Source: Monomorium pharaonis (lineage: Eukaryota; Arthropoda; Insecta; Hymenoptera; Formicidae). From it: a stretch of 64,000 nt of DNA. Both the position numbers and the translations under genes were made by a program. This document shows positions 22,389 to 35,927 of the stretch, one piece after another. The notes beneath the pieces were generated by a model. That model searched no databases. It saw only the letters and a program-made list of their open reading frames with translations, and had not been told where the DNA came from. Within the stretch, counting starts at the first letter, position 1. Every line of letters begins with the position of its first letter. The stretch lies in assembly GCF_013373865.1 (NCBI RefSeq), contig NC_050471.1, positions 24,663,407-24,727,406 of the forward strand. The letters run 5' to 3'.

Positions 22389-22529
22389 CCAGTGAGAAAC
22401 GATAATGAATTCGACATCAATTTGACGTCGAATCGACATCGAAATGATGATTTCGACGTCGAATCGATGTCGATTCGATGATTTCGACGTCGAATCGATG
22501 TCGATTCGATGTACTATTTCTCACTGGGT
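22389..22529. mobile_element. Small TIR element with TCGATGTCGA words
   Basis: Ends CCCAGTGAGAAA and TTTCTCACTGGG are exact inverted repeats. The interior is repeated TTCGACGTCGAATCGATGTC in about 30-bp units, strongly palindromic and far more CpG-rich than the intron around it. Confidence 0.65.
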
Positions 22530-23308
22530 TTTATGATAATAATGTGCAAGATCTGCCAAAGAGCGTTAATTTTTTACTTTTTAGAAATAAAAGTAAATTT
22601 GAGAGTATTTGTTGGTTCGCAATCCCCTCTATAAATTCCATAATTGTAATCTTTTTCCGCTTTCAATAAATTGTTTAAATTATAATGTTTATTATATATA
22701 CATTCAAAGAACTTTTGCTTATAAAATGATTGATATAATAAAACTTTAAAAGTAACAAAGTTGTACTGACAAAAATTATGACATAAAAATGTTTATCGTA
22801 TAATTAAAAAAAAACAAAGTGACAACCCCTTTCTCTCCTCTACACAAAGCATAAATAAGTTTAATTTACTTTCTAATTTCTCTTTTTATTAATTGTTTAA
22901 AATACTTTTTACCTTTTATTTGATGATTTTATTCATAGTTAGTTCTTGAATAAAAAATTGCCTAAGTGTTTCATCAAAGCTTTAAATAAAATATGTTTTT
23001 AATTTAAAATTAGATTTAATTTTAAAATGTTAAAATTTAGTTTAACATTTTATTAAAAGTTTAAAATTTTAAAATGGTTTGTAATTTAATTTTCGTTTTT
23101 TGCTCCCTCTTTTTCAAAAATATTTACAAAAATATTAAATTATTAATTTTATTTTTGTATTATATGATGTTTATATTACATAATGTTTTTATATATTATA
23201 GTAAAAGAATCAATATGTATTCTTTAAATTGTTATTAAAAGATTTTGTAAAATTATTTACCTAAATGTTTCTCAAACACTACATTATTAATATTTTATTA
23301 ACTTTCAG

Positions 23309-23472
23309 GTTTACGATTTGGATACTTACAAACAAAAGTTGGCCTTGTGAGTCTTCTATCGAAATACAAGTTCAAGCTTCATTCCCGGACTCCGGTCCCG
23401 CTTACTTATAGTGAAGGATCTGCAATTCTCTCAGCAAAAAGTGGTGTACATCTTATTATTGAGCGACGATAA
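23309..23472 (+). CDS. Locus B exon 6 (type II, intact)
   Basis: It is 164 bp after CTTTCAG, encoding LRFGYLQTKVGLVS to the ERR terminus and TAA. Flanks are of the type that is dead downstream of locus A. Confidence 0.86.
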
Positions 23473-24108
23473 AATTATTTTTCTTGCGTAAAAATTAAAA
23501 ATATTTTCTCTTAACTTATTCATGGAATACGGGGCATATGTGTTAAAAATAAATGATAAATAACAGAATGGATCTATTCAAATATATATTTTGTTAAAAA
23601 TAAAAAATATATAGTACTAAGTATACTGTATTAAGTATCAAGGTTATAAAAGTACAACACGGGTATTGGTGTGTAAAAATTATTTTTCCTTTTTGATGAG
23701 TGTTTAATATATGTGATTATACAATTTAAAAGTCCGACCGCGTTTTGACTACAATTCGAGTCAGTATCAACAAAAGTAATCGTAAATGTGAGAATATATC
23801 ATAAAATTCAAGATAAAAATAGTCTATGTATAGGCCTAGCAGTAGAATTTTGCGATTTCCTGTTGAATTACTGATTTCCGATTATCCATCTTTGTTCATC
23901 GAATAGAATAAGCTATAATTTAATTATGAGTTAATTATAATAAGTATGAATTATAATAAGTACTGAGTAAAAATGAATTTTGAACACATTAAATGCTCGC
24001 AAACCTGTATATTCTTTAAATTGTAATTAAAAAAAATTGTATGAAATTATTTATTACATATTTATTTAAATGTTTTGCAAATATTTTATTAATAGTCATT
24101 AATTTCAA

Positions 24109-24273
24109 GTTCGCAATTTGGCTACTTGCAAACAAAAATTAGATTTGTGAATCTGCTGTCAAAATACAAATTCGAGCTTTATTTCTGAATTCCGATTCCG
24201 CTTTATATATTCAAAAAAAGATCTGGGATGCTTGCAGCAAAAAGTGGTATATTTTATCATCAAGTCACGATAA
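24109..24273 (+). pseudogene. Decayed second last exon after locus B (type I)
   Basis: Its upstream flank matches that of locus A exon 6. The acceptor TTTCAGG has become TTTCAAG, an in-frame TGA interrupts the middle, and an insertion disturbs the SERS region; the final CGATAA is kept. It lies about 0.8 kb after the working exon 6. Confidence 0.75.
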
Positions 24274-27200
24274 AATTATATCCTTCTTGCGTAAAACTAA
24301 AAATATGTATTGGGTTATTTGAAAATATAAGACATATGTATATTAAAGTAAGATATCGTATAATGAAACAAATCTACTTGATGTGTTACATTTCTTAACT
24401 GTTTAATTAAAAAAATGGTTTTATTTTTTATTTTTTATATCTCCGGCTTTTAAGGTTTTTTAAAACAAGGTAGAAAGTACAATACTTGGAAGTAACAATA
24501 TTTGCTTTAAAAGAAAATAAGTAATTTTTTTTAAGGAGTGTTTTATCTCTTTAACGGGGAAAAAATGTGTGCTTCTTATTTTCATCTCTATTTTAAGTAG
24601 AAAAGTCTTTTACCATTTTGTAAAATTGTCGCAATAGTTAAAGAGTTACTAATTCAGAAGGAATAGCCATTTTGCCCAGTCTACCGCCGAATACTGGCAA
24701 GTGCGCGGCAGCGCGAGACGAGACCGTCCAGTGAGACGCTGTATATTTGTTTCTCTTACAAAAAATTAAGTGTAAAAAAAATGAAAAAATAATATCGATA
24801 TTTTAATAATTGAATAAAGATTTGATAATTTTTTTTGTGTATGTAATATATGTATAAAACGCATACTGTATTTTAAAACAATAAATGGGAATAAATATTT
24901 ATGAATATTTTTTATGAATATCATGTGTTGTCTGAGTAATTATATCTTATGATTAGTCTCAATAAAATAGTGTCGATAGCGTTCTGATAATAAAATTTCA
25001 CAACGAGAATGTAACGACACTAAAACTTGTTATTGAGTTATAGAATCGCATTGGTGGAGCGTCGACTCTTTTTTATCATATACTTTTATAGAAAGGAGAA
25101 CCTGATAAGCAGGTTTACTAGTTATGACCCCGACAGGAAAATTTTGCAAACATTGCACAATAATGGCATTAAAGATTATGCTAAGATAATTCGCCGTAAC
25201 GCAATAGTTTTGTCAAAATATAATTTTTAAATAATATTTGTTAAAGATTAGACAAATATTGAAACATAAATATTTTGCAATTATTTTAGCATTTAAAATT
25301 ATCACATTATAATCTTTAATATTTTTACAATATAATGCAACAATAATGCAACAATAATAATAATATGCAATATTTACAACATTTAATCTTCAATATTTAA
25401 TTCAAAATTAATATTAAAAGGTATTACAATAAATTTAACAAATATTGCTTATTCACTAGACATTTCATAAAGATTTAAAAAAAGGCACTTTGTCTGACAG
25501 ATTAGTTACTCTCCATCGGAGAGTAAGTATCTCATTGATAGTAATAGCAGTCAGAAACTCTTAAATCATTCCTACGTTACAATGCAAAAATATTGAAACA
25601 TGCAATATTACACATTCCACGTTTCAATATTTGTGCATCATAATTTAGGAATAATTGAGCGATAATTTGGATCTTTTTTGTGCAGAATTATATTTCTAAA
25701 CGTTTTAAATATGTTAAGACTGAAATATTTTTCTCAATTATTGCACAATTTATTTCTAAATTTGATTTTGCAAATGTGTTGTTAAGATGATTCGCCATAT
25801 CGCTATTATTATACCAACATATCATTTCAAAATTTAATTGCGTAAACATTTATTAATGTTTTATAATTAATATTTCTACATCTAGTTTCTCAATTATGCC
25901 CTTATAATGACGGATTATAAATCTTTTACAATTTTTTTGTCATACAATTTTATAAATCTTTTCCTATCGGGAGAGTAAATAGTACTAAAACTGAAAAAGA
26001 CATTTGACGAAATAGAAAATGAAATAGAAAGTTTCAATGCAGTCTAGTACAGCAACACACAAAATAGATTTTATATAACAATGTCACTTGTAATTTTTTT
26101 TACTAGTCACAAATTTTTGTAAAAATACATCAATTATGCAATGTATGAATATTGTACGTTCAACGTGAAGTACATGTTTTTTTCTCCGTGCAAAATATGT
26201 TTTCTTTCCATATTGCCTGTTTTTAAGCCATATTATCTCTCCAACTTGCTCTCTTCTCTTTTAGTAACGCGTTATATTTCTCAGTGCATTCACTCACACA
26301 CACACGCGCGCGCGCATGTAAACACAAACTTGGTTACTGTTACTTTCTCGCTGTCTCCTTTCAATCCAAGTTTGTTATTCCTAGATAGCACACAAATCTA
26401 AAAAATATTTTTGAAATGTCTTTTAAATGTGTTCTCTAGCATGTTGACTCTTTACTCAATCGGAAATAGTTCTCCATGTTTATTAATATCAAAAATTTGT
26501 AAAATTTTGTTTAAATTTTATGTGTTTGTTCCGATAAATGTTTTTACTGCAATTTCAATTAATAAGTTTTTCGAGTAGAAAAAGCTTATTGAATCAATTT
26601 TTTAAAACAATATTGGAGAAGATAAAATTATATTATATACACTGGTACACGCTAAAAATACTGAAAAATGTATTAATCTTTTATTACATTTTTTATTTAC
26701 AAAACTTTTTGCTACTTATAAATGTTAAAATTTTGACGTAAATTTCGTATTGATAACTTTTGATTTTTGAAACAACATAGTTTTAAAATACTATATCTCA
26801 TTGAATGTTTGTATTAAAATTTATTTAATGTAACAGTATAAGCCAGTCTGACAACAAACTTCTTGAAATTTTCCGAAGGAAAAGACGACGATATAATGAC
26901 AATGTATGTCATAACCTAAATAGAAAACTGTCGGCAATGTGCCAACACATGCACGTGCATTCTGCACATTATTTGCAACAGTTGAGTCGACATGCAGAAC
27001 GCGAGAGGGTTCCTAACTCTTTATTTAACTGTACATATTTTGAGTCATACAAAATTAAACAATGATATAGAATTTTGCTAATATAGTTATTTAAGCGTTC
27101 TGGTAATATGATCACTTTTGAAATTTCCATATCAAGAAAATTCCTCGATAAATCAATTGTCGCTGTAACTTATAATTTACCTTTGTGACATTATGACATG

Positions 27201-27820
27201 TATGCTTGTGACAAAAAAAAGTCTAACGTCGTTACGTTTAAATGCATATATTATGGAATATTTTATTTTCTTTTATAATTATGCAATGATACAAAATGCG
27301 AAAAATCTGGCCAGCAACCTTTTCATGACGTATCGGGTAATGTTAATACTGGTGATAACAGACGTAATAGATTAAAATGCATATGTAATTTTGATATGTC
27401 ATAACTTCGCTAAAATAATTGTACAAACTTCAATTTTTTTAATTTGTAAAGAAAAGTTTATATTTTATGATAATTTTTATAAAGTTTACGAGATAAATTC
27501 ATTGCATCCTGTGGAGCACGTCAAAGTATGAAAATTTTTGAACACAAAGCGTTTTTACTTTTGAAGAGATGCCAAAAAGAGAAAAGGAGAGGATCAAAAT
27601 CCGACAAATGCTCTTTAAAGTAAAGACTTCAATCTTTAAAATAAAAAAAAACTTTCCAATACAATAAGTTTTAGCAAAGTTACGATTATTTAAATTTGAG
27701 TGTAATTTTGGTATAAATTTTTATTGCGTACATTTTGTTGCTCGGTATATACATTTAATTTTATATGTAAATAATTATTTAATTTTAATGCACACAAAAA
27801 ATAGTTATTTAGACAATAAC
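24274..27820. other. Intergenic sequence after locus B
   Basis: AT-rich spacer. A G+C-rich patch lies at 24680-24745 and a CA/CG tract at 26295-26316. Open stretches here are short and motif-free, and no gene was recognised. Confidence 0.55.
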
Positions 27821-27940
27821 TACATGGGCGCAAAAAAAACAAGACAAAAATTTTGATCGAATTTTTAGGCAATCTTTAAAGTGATGCAACTTTGTAAAAA
27901 TGCGATCTAGCATGAAAAATAATATCGTGTGCCGAAGGCT

Positions 27941-28800
27941 TAAGGTTAAAAATAATTTTTAACTTTATTAATTCTAAATTTTTAACTTTAATTAAATATT
28001 TTTGAAACACATAAACTTTAACTCGTTAATTTTTTCCTAAAGTTTTAAAAATTTATCTGTGTAAAAAAATTAATAAAAGAAAAAATACATTTTCAAATAA
28101 TTGACAATATTTTTTGTCATTCTATATAAACTTAATTTAAAAATAAAATGTTGAATTTATTTTATGATTTAATCTAATTACAATTGTTTTAATAATCTAG
28201 TTTAAACAAATTATGACTTTCTAATTTAATATAAATATAAATAACGTTTTCCAAAATTAACTTTAAATTTAACTGGAATTAGTTTAACATTTTAACTAAA
28301 TCAGTTTTTTGTTTATACAATTTTTAATTTAAGAAAATTAATTTTATAATACTATTAACTTTAACTTAATTTTGTTAAAAAAATATATTAACTTACCAAC
28401 ATTAATTTTGTGAAGTTATCGGAGTTGTAAAATTATCGAAGAAACAAAAGTTTTTTAATCTTTTTAATTCTTATGAAAATAAATAATAACTCATATAACA
28501 GCGAAGCGCGCGTTACTTAATTAAATAATTACTTAAACAATTTATTTAATTAACCATAAAATATATTCAATATTTTATTTGTAAATTAAATTCACATGGA
28601 ATAACAAAGAAATATTGTCGTTTATGTGGAAATGTGTCTTTTTTAATAACTGTTTTTTTTAATAATTTTTTCTTTTACACAAATAAATTTTTTAAACTTT
28701 GGAAAACCGTTAACAAGTTAAAGTTTATGTGTTTCAAAAATATCTAGTTAAAGTTAAAAATTAAAATTTCAAATTAAAAGAGCTAAAAGTGTTATAATAA
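27941..28800. mobile_element. Foldback element with about 125-bp inverted arms
   Basis: The arm at 27941-28068 matches the reverse complement of 28672-28800, including AAACACATAAACTTTAAC and its complement. The middle carries the repeat also seen at 10975-11225. Confidence 0.6.
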
Positions 28801-28828
28801 TAAGTGTTATAAATAATTATTTTTTTAA

Positions 28829-29140
28829 TAAGGCAACGTATTTGTTTCTTTATTTTTGTAGATAACACTTTTACCTATTTTAATTTTACCTATTCTTGTA
28901 CAAAATAATTTTAATTTAAAATTTTAATTTTACCTTGTTTAAAAAATAATTATTTTTTAAATAAGGCAACGTATTTGTTTCTTTATTTTTGTAGACAATA
29001 CTTTTAGCTTAATTGATCTAAAATTTTTATTTCACCTTGTTTAAAAAATAATTATTTTTTAAATAAGGTAAAATTAAAATTTAAAATTAAGAAAGTTAAA
29101 AGTATTATCTACAAAAATAAAGAAACGAATATGTTATATT
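28829..29140. repeat. Nested direct and inverted repeat
   Basis: GCAACGTATTTGTTTCTTTA occurs at about 28832 and 28966 in one orientation, and its near-complement (AAAGAAACGAATATG) at about 29118. TTTAAAAAATAATTATTTTT blocks separate them. Confidence 0.6.
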
Positions 29141-29295
29141 CTTAAAAAACTCATTATGACCAGCTCACAAAGTGCTCATTTAGGTGGCGCATAAGATCAC
29201 AATACGAGCACCTTAACATCTCTTTTGGAAAATTGAGAAACTCATAAAAATTTATGTAATTCATAAAAAGCTACTATAAGATGTCTCCTTGCTGT

Positions 29296-29518
29296 CTGGG
29301 AAGATATCTTGTATAGATCTTTTATTTAGATATCTTTGACATGTCTAAAATTTTTAAGATGTCTTTTAGATATCTATTAGAAATTCTATGAAGATATTTT
29401 GAACAAAATGTTTTCTTAGATATCTTTTAGATATCTTTTAGAAATGTCTTGAAGACATCTTGAATGAGATGTTTTTTTGATTTCTACAAGATATCGATGT
29501 TTACTGGGTGTAAAAGGA
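29296..29518. repeat. AGATATCTT/AAGATGTCTT word-repeat element
   Basis: About ten degenerate copies of the palindromic words AGATATCT and AAGATGTCTT, ending TTTACTGGGT. The right end resembles that of the element at 22389-22529. Confidence 0.5.
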
Positions 29519-30323
29519 TTTTCAATTCTGTAAATTCAATTCGAAACTAAATGGTTGAATAGAATGTCGGTAAAACAAACGACTTTAGGATTTCCTTCAC
29601 AAATCAAACTTTCGCCTAGGGATTCTGAAAGTAGAGTCTTTACCCTTTAATTTGAAAATAAGTACATGTAATTTGGATTTTTCGCAAAGTTGCATCACTT
29701 TAAAGATGCCTAAAAATTCGGTCAAAACTTTTGTCTTGTTTTTTCTTGCGCCAGTGTATTTATTATTCTTTTCTTTACTTTTCTATACAACTAAGATGAT
29801 CTTTTTTTAAAATGACATTCAATTTAACCGAAATTTATAATGATAAATTACAATACGATCTATGCATGTAAGGTGCATTTATAAAGTAACAATAAAAATA
29901 ATAATACAATTTGTTATCATTAATGTAAAAATGTAATAACGTTACTGTTACAGACAAGAAAGTAATAGACGTTTTATTTTTAAAATTATGATAACGATGT
30001 TACATATAACGCAATAACATTTATTTTACAATTTTTTACAGATGTTATATATAATATGCAAAAGATATATATACAGCAGAAAATATTTTGTATTTATGTT
30101 AAAATTTGATTTCTGTAATTCTTTTTATATTAAATTTTTAACATATCTAAATATTAATTTAACATAATATTTTTCTATTTTTCTAATATTTTGTTAAATC
30201 TAAAAATTTCTTAAAAATTATTAAAATAATACAATTTATTATAATATAACAAATAACATAAAATAATGTTGTTTTAACACATAAATTTTAAAATTAATAA
30301 ATAAAATATACATATTAACATAT

Positions 30324-30603
30324 TGTTATGAGCGCGGTGTTCTCGCGCTTATTGTGAACGGCAGCTGTAGTCGGCTGTTGTGGAAATCAATATATCGATC
30401 GCCTCGATCAGCTGTGACAGATGAAGTTGGTTGCCATGTGAATGTTGTTCAAAGTCGTGTTGTTGTTGTTCTCGGCACGTCTCTGCGTTCGGACGTGTTT
30501 CAAGCTCGTTCTTGTAAACGTTTGGTTGATAAACCTTTCTTGAAACAGTGTCTTCTCTTTTTCGAGCGCGAGGGCGAGTGCTAAGCAGTGAAAGAGTGCA
30601 ACA
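30324..30603. mobile_element. Possible solo LTR
   Basis: 280 bp, markedly richer in G+C than its surroundings, begins TGTTATGAGCGCGG and ends GTGCAACA, with ATAT on both sides as a 4-bp target duplication. The flanks are AT-rich, so the duplication alone is weak evidence. No internal retrotransposon sequence is adjacent. Confidence 0.45.
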
Positions 30604-30826
30604 ATATTATAAATGTCAATTGTATTGAAAAGTTGTTGCTTTATTCTGTTTCCAAATTGTGTCAAATTGTTATATTTTTATACTAATTTTTCACATAATA
30701 TTTACATTACATTCTAATATATTTATCTTGTGTTAAATTAACATAGCAATTTAAGTAAATTGTCTGAAAGATATTAATTTTACGACATATATTAAATTTA
30801 ATACAAATTTTTAAAAATGTATTATA

Positions 30827-31579
30827 CAGTGGAACCCCGCGTTAGCGGACTGTTCGGGGCTCTGGTCCGCTAACGCGGGGTTATCTCCTATTGCTTGGTT
30901 TCACTCCCACTCCGTGAAATTCAGGGACGTAACGGTATTGCCATGTAACCAGTTAATGTTTACGCTTAAGACTAAATGTATTCGATCATAAAATTGCAAG
31001 CAGAGCGTCTCAGATTAAGTCAATCGTATCTATAGCCGTCCGAAAAACTCACATCTCGTACCTCTAAATTATATTCCCGAATATTTTATATTCCCTACAC
31101 TTCTAATTTATTATTATTTTCTAACATATAATTTATAAATAAAATATTATCAAATTAGAAATCCAGCTTTGATTGCGGTGTTCCTTTTTTATGTGATTAC
31201 ATTTAAACAATTTATTTTAAATTAGTGTTGGCTATTTTATTTACATGTGCGTGAATTTTTCAAATAAAAATTTATATAAAAATATATTTTTATTTATATT
31301 ACACGAATAATATTTTAAAACAATTTTTTGAGACAATTTTTAATGACCATGTAGACAAAATAATAAATTCTTAAATTTAAAAAAATATTAGCCATTTCTT
31401 AGTCTTAAATGAATTAATTACACATTAAAATCTTGCACAAATCTTTAAGAATACGTCGTAACTGCTTACATACTACGTGACTGCATTGCTATCCTCACAC
31501 ACGCTACTCATGTGGACCGAGTGCATATGGAGGGGATAGTTTCCGCTAACGCGGAGTACGCTAACGCGGGGTTCCAGTG
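30827..31579. mobile_element. pogo/Tigger-like MITE
   Basis: Terminal inverted repeats CAGTGGAACCCCGCGTTAGC and GCTAACGCGGGGTTCCAGTG differ by one base near the tip, bounded by TA on both sides. A second internal copy of the CGCTAACGCGG motif lies near each end. The 750-bp interior is non-coding. CAGTGG tips and TA targets fit the pogo branch of Tc1/mariner. Confidence 0.7.
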
Positions 31580-31581
31580 TA

Positions 31582-32753
31582 TCTGATTTTCCTTACATTT
31601 TGAGATCTACTGCGTATCGTGTTTACATAATGGCGATGTTGCTATTTTATGTATGCCACGTGTTGCATTAAATGCGGCACAAAAAATTGATAAATAAATT
31701 CTTCAAGCAATAATAATTAAAACTCTCGGTAATCGACTTAGCTGACAGTTTTATTAAGAATGTCACTGACATTCATTTAAAGTTCCTAGTAAAATTGTCA
31801 ATTAAATCAACTATTAAGAGTTTTTATTACTATTGCTGTTCATTGCTAGTAGTAATAAGGATTTGGTTTTAAATCGTATCTGGCTCATTAATTCCGTGTT
31901 AAACGTTTGACTATCTGAAAAATAGGATAGAATAAAGTATATATTTATATTATATAGGCTTTTTTTACATTAAGTGTAATTATATACATCGTTATTAGAT
32001 ATCTTCAATATCTGCACCTTTGGTAATATCGACAATGATTTGTTTCTATAGAAGTTTGAAAGACAAAACTTCTGAAAGATATATACATACATTATAACGT
32101 ATATAAAAAAGTATATTTTACGAAAAATAAACTGAGCAAAGACATCTTTTGATAATAATAGTAGATAATGTAAACAAAACTATATACTTATACATTTAAT
32201 TAATAATAATTCTTTATACTAATCCATAATCAAAATAAGGAGAACAAAAACAATCTAATGAGTGTTGCCATTTCTATCAAACAAAGCTTATGTAACAAAG
32301 TGGAATCATCGTTCTACATAGACATAAACAGATGATTCTGTTCTTTTCCTCTATCATCATGACTTGTCATATTCCAAACGTTTCGCAATTAATAATGGAA
32401 ATTAATGACTTATTACATAAATATAACAACAAATAATATTTTTCACTATCTTTAAATATAAAACTTCGTAAATGCACACAGTAAGTTCTTTTCACAGCAT
32501 GCTTTAATCATAAATTAATTTTTGAATTTCTTTCTTACATTTATAGTTTACATTACAGACGAGTTATGCATATACTATTTCTAACTTAACACATACATAA
32601 TTTCCTATTTATAAGAATTTCGGAAATTTGTTACCTTATAAACTTGGTTATCTTGAAGATGATTTTATTTTTACTACGTATTGTTTGTATTTGTTTAAAA
32701 ATTAACTTTTTAATACCCTTTATGTTTAATTATATGTTTATTTATAGCAGCCT
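31582..32753. other. Spacer before locus C relic
   Basis: AT-rich. No gene or clear element was seen. Confidence 0.55.
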
Positions 32754-32895
32754 TTTAAATTCAAAATAACACTGGAATTAAACGAAACATTAATAGTTAG
32801 TCTGATATAACAGTATTGTGTATATTTACTATAAATGTGTAATATATACAAATTCTCAAAAAGAGGCTCTTGTATGTCGAATCATATTATTATAT
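32754..32895 (+). pseudogene. Decayed exon 1 duplicate upstream of locus C
   Basis: The TTCAAAATAACACTGGAATTA lead, the TATATTTACTATAAATGTGTAA block and GTATGTCGAATC match the relics before loci A and B in order and spacing. Homology to the A/B upstream region continues to about 33260 and then stops, before where the working exon 1 should be. Confidence 0.55.
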
Positions 32896-33259
32896 CAATT
32901 AGAAATCTCAAATTAGAAAAAGAGAATAAAATTAAATTAGTAAGGTTTGCGATTTCGTTACGTAACAAAATAGAACTATCGGTAGATAATAAACTTGTTT
33001 TTTCTTGTAGTTACATATTTTTCCAGTACTTAAAATGTAAAATATTCACAAATGCGTACGTAGTTAATTTTCATGGTGGCATGCTTACATCATGCAAAAT
33101 ATAAAATCATCTCGAAAATCAGTTTTCTTATAAATGAATTTCTGGAAATCTTATACAAATAGTGAATTGCAAATGTATAAAATACGTTATGTATAAAATA
33201 CGTTGTATAAATAGTGTTGTAAACTACAGAAGGAAAGAAGAAATTTAATAATTAATCCT

Positions 33260-34095
33260 TTGACTGTATCTATAAATCCAACACATGTAAGCCAAAGTAA
33301 TATTGGCTCGTAACTTTAAAAACCGACAAGTTTAGAGGTTTGTTTCCTATTTTAAAGAGAGTAGGCAATGGAGGGGATTAGTCGCAGAATTGTCATCAAG
33401 CATCAGACTATAACTAGATGCTGAGAAGACAAAAACTTGCATAGACGCGTAAGACTAATACTTATTGGAGACGTTCTTTTCTGTAAGTACAAAAATTGCG
33501 AATTATTTATGAAAAACGTTTCTTTATGATTAGAACAATGTCTTCTTAAAAAATTTTGAGAAAATAGTATTTCTTTCTTTAATTATTATTAAAAATAACA
33601 GTTTGCATGGCAGAACAAGTTTATTAATTTTTTAAAATTTTATTAACGTATTTTATACATTTGTAAAAATTTTTTAAATATTAAATACATTCAAGTCAAC
33701 ATATTATTTTATGTTTTAATTCCGATTTATTAATGCTTTTCTTCTCTATGAATACTTTCTAAAAAGTGTCTATTTTGATTCTTTTAAATGATTTAACTTC
33801 CTTGCAGATATATTCAGCAACAAATATTATTCTTAAATATTGAATTTTATAGTAAAAAACATAAAAGAACTTCTTGTATAAAATAAAATTATATATTTTT
33901 CAAGAAAATTAATTTTCTTTTTATCCGTATTTAAAGTTTATAAAAAAAAAAGAAATATTTAATGAACAATTTTTTTACAAAATACTATGACATTGTTAAC
34001 TCTATAACGTTGACTGATATTTTGTGAATTTTTCCTAAAATTCTTTTCTTTATTTTAAAATAAAAAAAAGTGTCCGATGTGACAGAATCATAGAT
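33260..34095. other. Sequence replacing locus C exon 1
   Basis: From about 33260 homology with loci A and B ends. No anchor-helix codons, no GTAGGCAAGT donor and no other gene are seen up to the GA block. Confidence 0.6.
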
Positions 34096-35653
34096 ACAGT
34101 TCAAACAGCAAAATAAATATATGACAGGCCGGAAGATGGAAGATGCCGGGGCAAAGGGGAAGAGTACCTAGGGAAAACGACGAGCGGCGAGGATAAGAGG
34201 AAAGACGAGGGACGATGCGGAAGGAAGAGGAAAGGGGAAAGGGAGAAGGAGTGGTGGGTGGAGGGGAGTAAAAGAGGGGAGAGGGAAGGGGGGTCGCAAA
34301 GAGAGAGGGGGGGGGGGAGAGGGATAACGGGTGGGGCCTCAACGTGGAAAGTGGAACAGCGCGAGGAAAGGAGAAAAGGGAAAGGGAGAAACAAAGGAGG
34401 TGGAAGTGAAGTGAAGAAAGAGGAAGTAGGTGAAAGGGAAGGAAATAAGGAAAACGAAGAGCGAGAGGGACAGGGGGAGAAGGTGGGTGAAGGGGGGGGG
34501 AAGGGAGGAATAGGCTAAGGAAAAGGGATTCTAAGGAAACAGCAAAATATCTCGCAACCTCCAAAAACGAGAGAGGATCAGCGACAGAGAGATGAGACGC
34601 GTTAAGATGTGCAGTAGTGATGTCAGAGTATGAGGCTCTAGCGAGAGCAGTTGTGCTTAGGATAGGAGCAGCGTAGAGAGTAGTTAGCAAGAGAGAGCGT
34701 GGAACGTAAGCCAGTAGTCGAAAGGAGAGGACGTCAGAGGTAGACGATGGCCAGTAGTTAGAGAGTAGAGGAGGTAGGAGAGAGAGAGATTAGAGAGACA
34801 GCAGAGGTGACGGGTTCGGTACGAATTGACGCGCAAGCAGAGTGAGTATGCGGTAGAACGAGCAGCAGCTGATTTGATAGCCGGTTCCCGTAGGTAGAGG
34901 GTCGGTAAGCGCTTAAGTTATGCAGAAAGGGAGAGCATGATAGGACGAGCAAGCATGAGACTGAGAGAGAGGGCAGGAAGTATAATTTATAGTTTCAACG
35001 TAGACAGGCTTCTGAGAGATGGGAGGGAGTAAGTAGTAAGAGATAGGGCTTGAGGATGATGTGATTGTAGAGAGAGATGTTGTCTTTGAGTTAGAGTGAA
35101 GATAGAAGAAGAGAGAGAGAGAGAGACGGAGAGAGAGGAGTGAGAGAGAGGAGAGATAGGAGGAGAGAGTAGAAGGGTAGGGCGAGATGAGAGGGGCGAG
35201 AGAGAGAGGAAGCTCTAGCTGAGGAGTAGTCGTAGAGAGAGGAGCGAGATCCAGAGAGAGAGAGCAAATCGAGACGCGAGATGAGCTAGATGAAGAGAGA
35301 GAGGAGACGAAGAGAGAGTCGATTAAGCGAGAGGAGTGTTCCGAGGTAGGAGAGAGATGGATAGTCGAGAGAGAGGTGAGAGCGGGGTAGCTTCGACGCG
35401 AAGAGACGTAGGAGTGAGAGGAGAGCAAGAAGTATGTTGAGAGAGAGAGAGAGAGAGAAGAGAGGAGGAGAGATGAGAGTGAAGAGAGAGAGAGATTGAG
35501 AGTGAGAGAGTAGAGAGTAGAGAGGAGAGAGAGACGAGAGAGAGGAGAGAGAGAGAGATGAGAGAGAGGAGATGATGCGCAGAGCGAGAGAGAGAGAGAG
35601 TCGAGACGAGAGAGAGAGAGAGATGAGGAGAGGAGCGCAGAGAAGATGAGAGG

Positions 35654-35693
<40 letters not shown>

Positions 35694-35865
35694 GAGAGCG
35701 AGAGAGCGAGAGAAGCGAGAGATAGACGAGCGAGAGAGAGAGAGAGAGAGCGCCAGAGATGACAGAAGACGAGGAGATGAGAGAGCATAGAGCGATGAGG
35801 AATGGAGCGATAGAGTAGAGAGAGAGAGTTGAGAAGGAGAGTAGAGAGTGGAGAGCAGAGAGAGC

Positions 35866-35927
<62 letters not shown>

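Larger units (their letters stand above)
18535..23472 (+). pseudogene. CYP6: CYP6-family P450, locus B (all six exons, intron 2 donor mutated)
   Basis: Exons 18535-18703, 19090-19459, 20579-20916, 21108-21338, 21501-21752 and 23309-23472 have exactly the same lengths as in locus A, and each is open. All P450 motifs are present: WRNMR, AGFETS, ETLR, PERF and PFGEGPRNCIG. The problem is the end of exon 2. A and C read GCAAG then GTAAAT, whereas B reads GCAAG then TTAAGT. The only nearby GT (GTTAAG) is one base early and would shift exon 3 into a stop; reading through gives a stop two codons on. So the locus is probably inactive, a very recent pseudogene, or the base is a sequence error. AATAAA at 23548-23553 is a plausible polyadenylation signal. 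Confidence 0.75.
27821..29760. mobile_element. Tc1/mariner-like TIR element, about 1.9 kb, with nested insertions
   Basis: Left end TACATGGGCGCAAAAAAAAC and right end CTTGCGCCAGTGTA are inverted repeats that stay alignable for about 85 bp inward. Both are bounded by TA, the usual Tc1/mariner target. No transposase is readable. The interior holds a foldback element (27941-28800) and another inverted repeat (28829-29140). It could instead be two separate end fragments. Confidence 0.5.
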
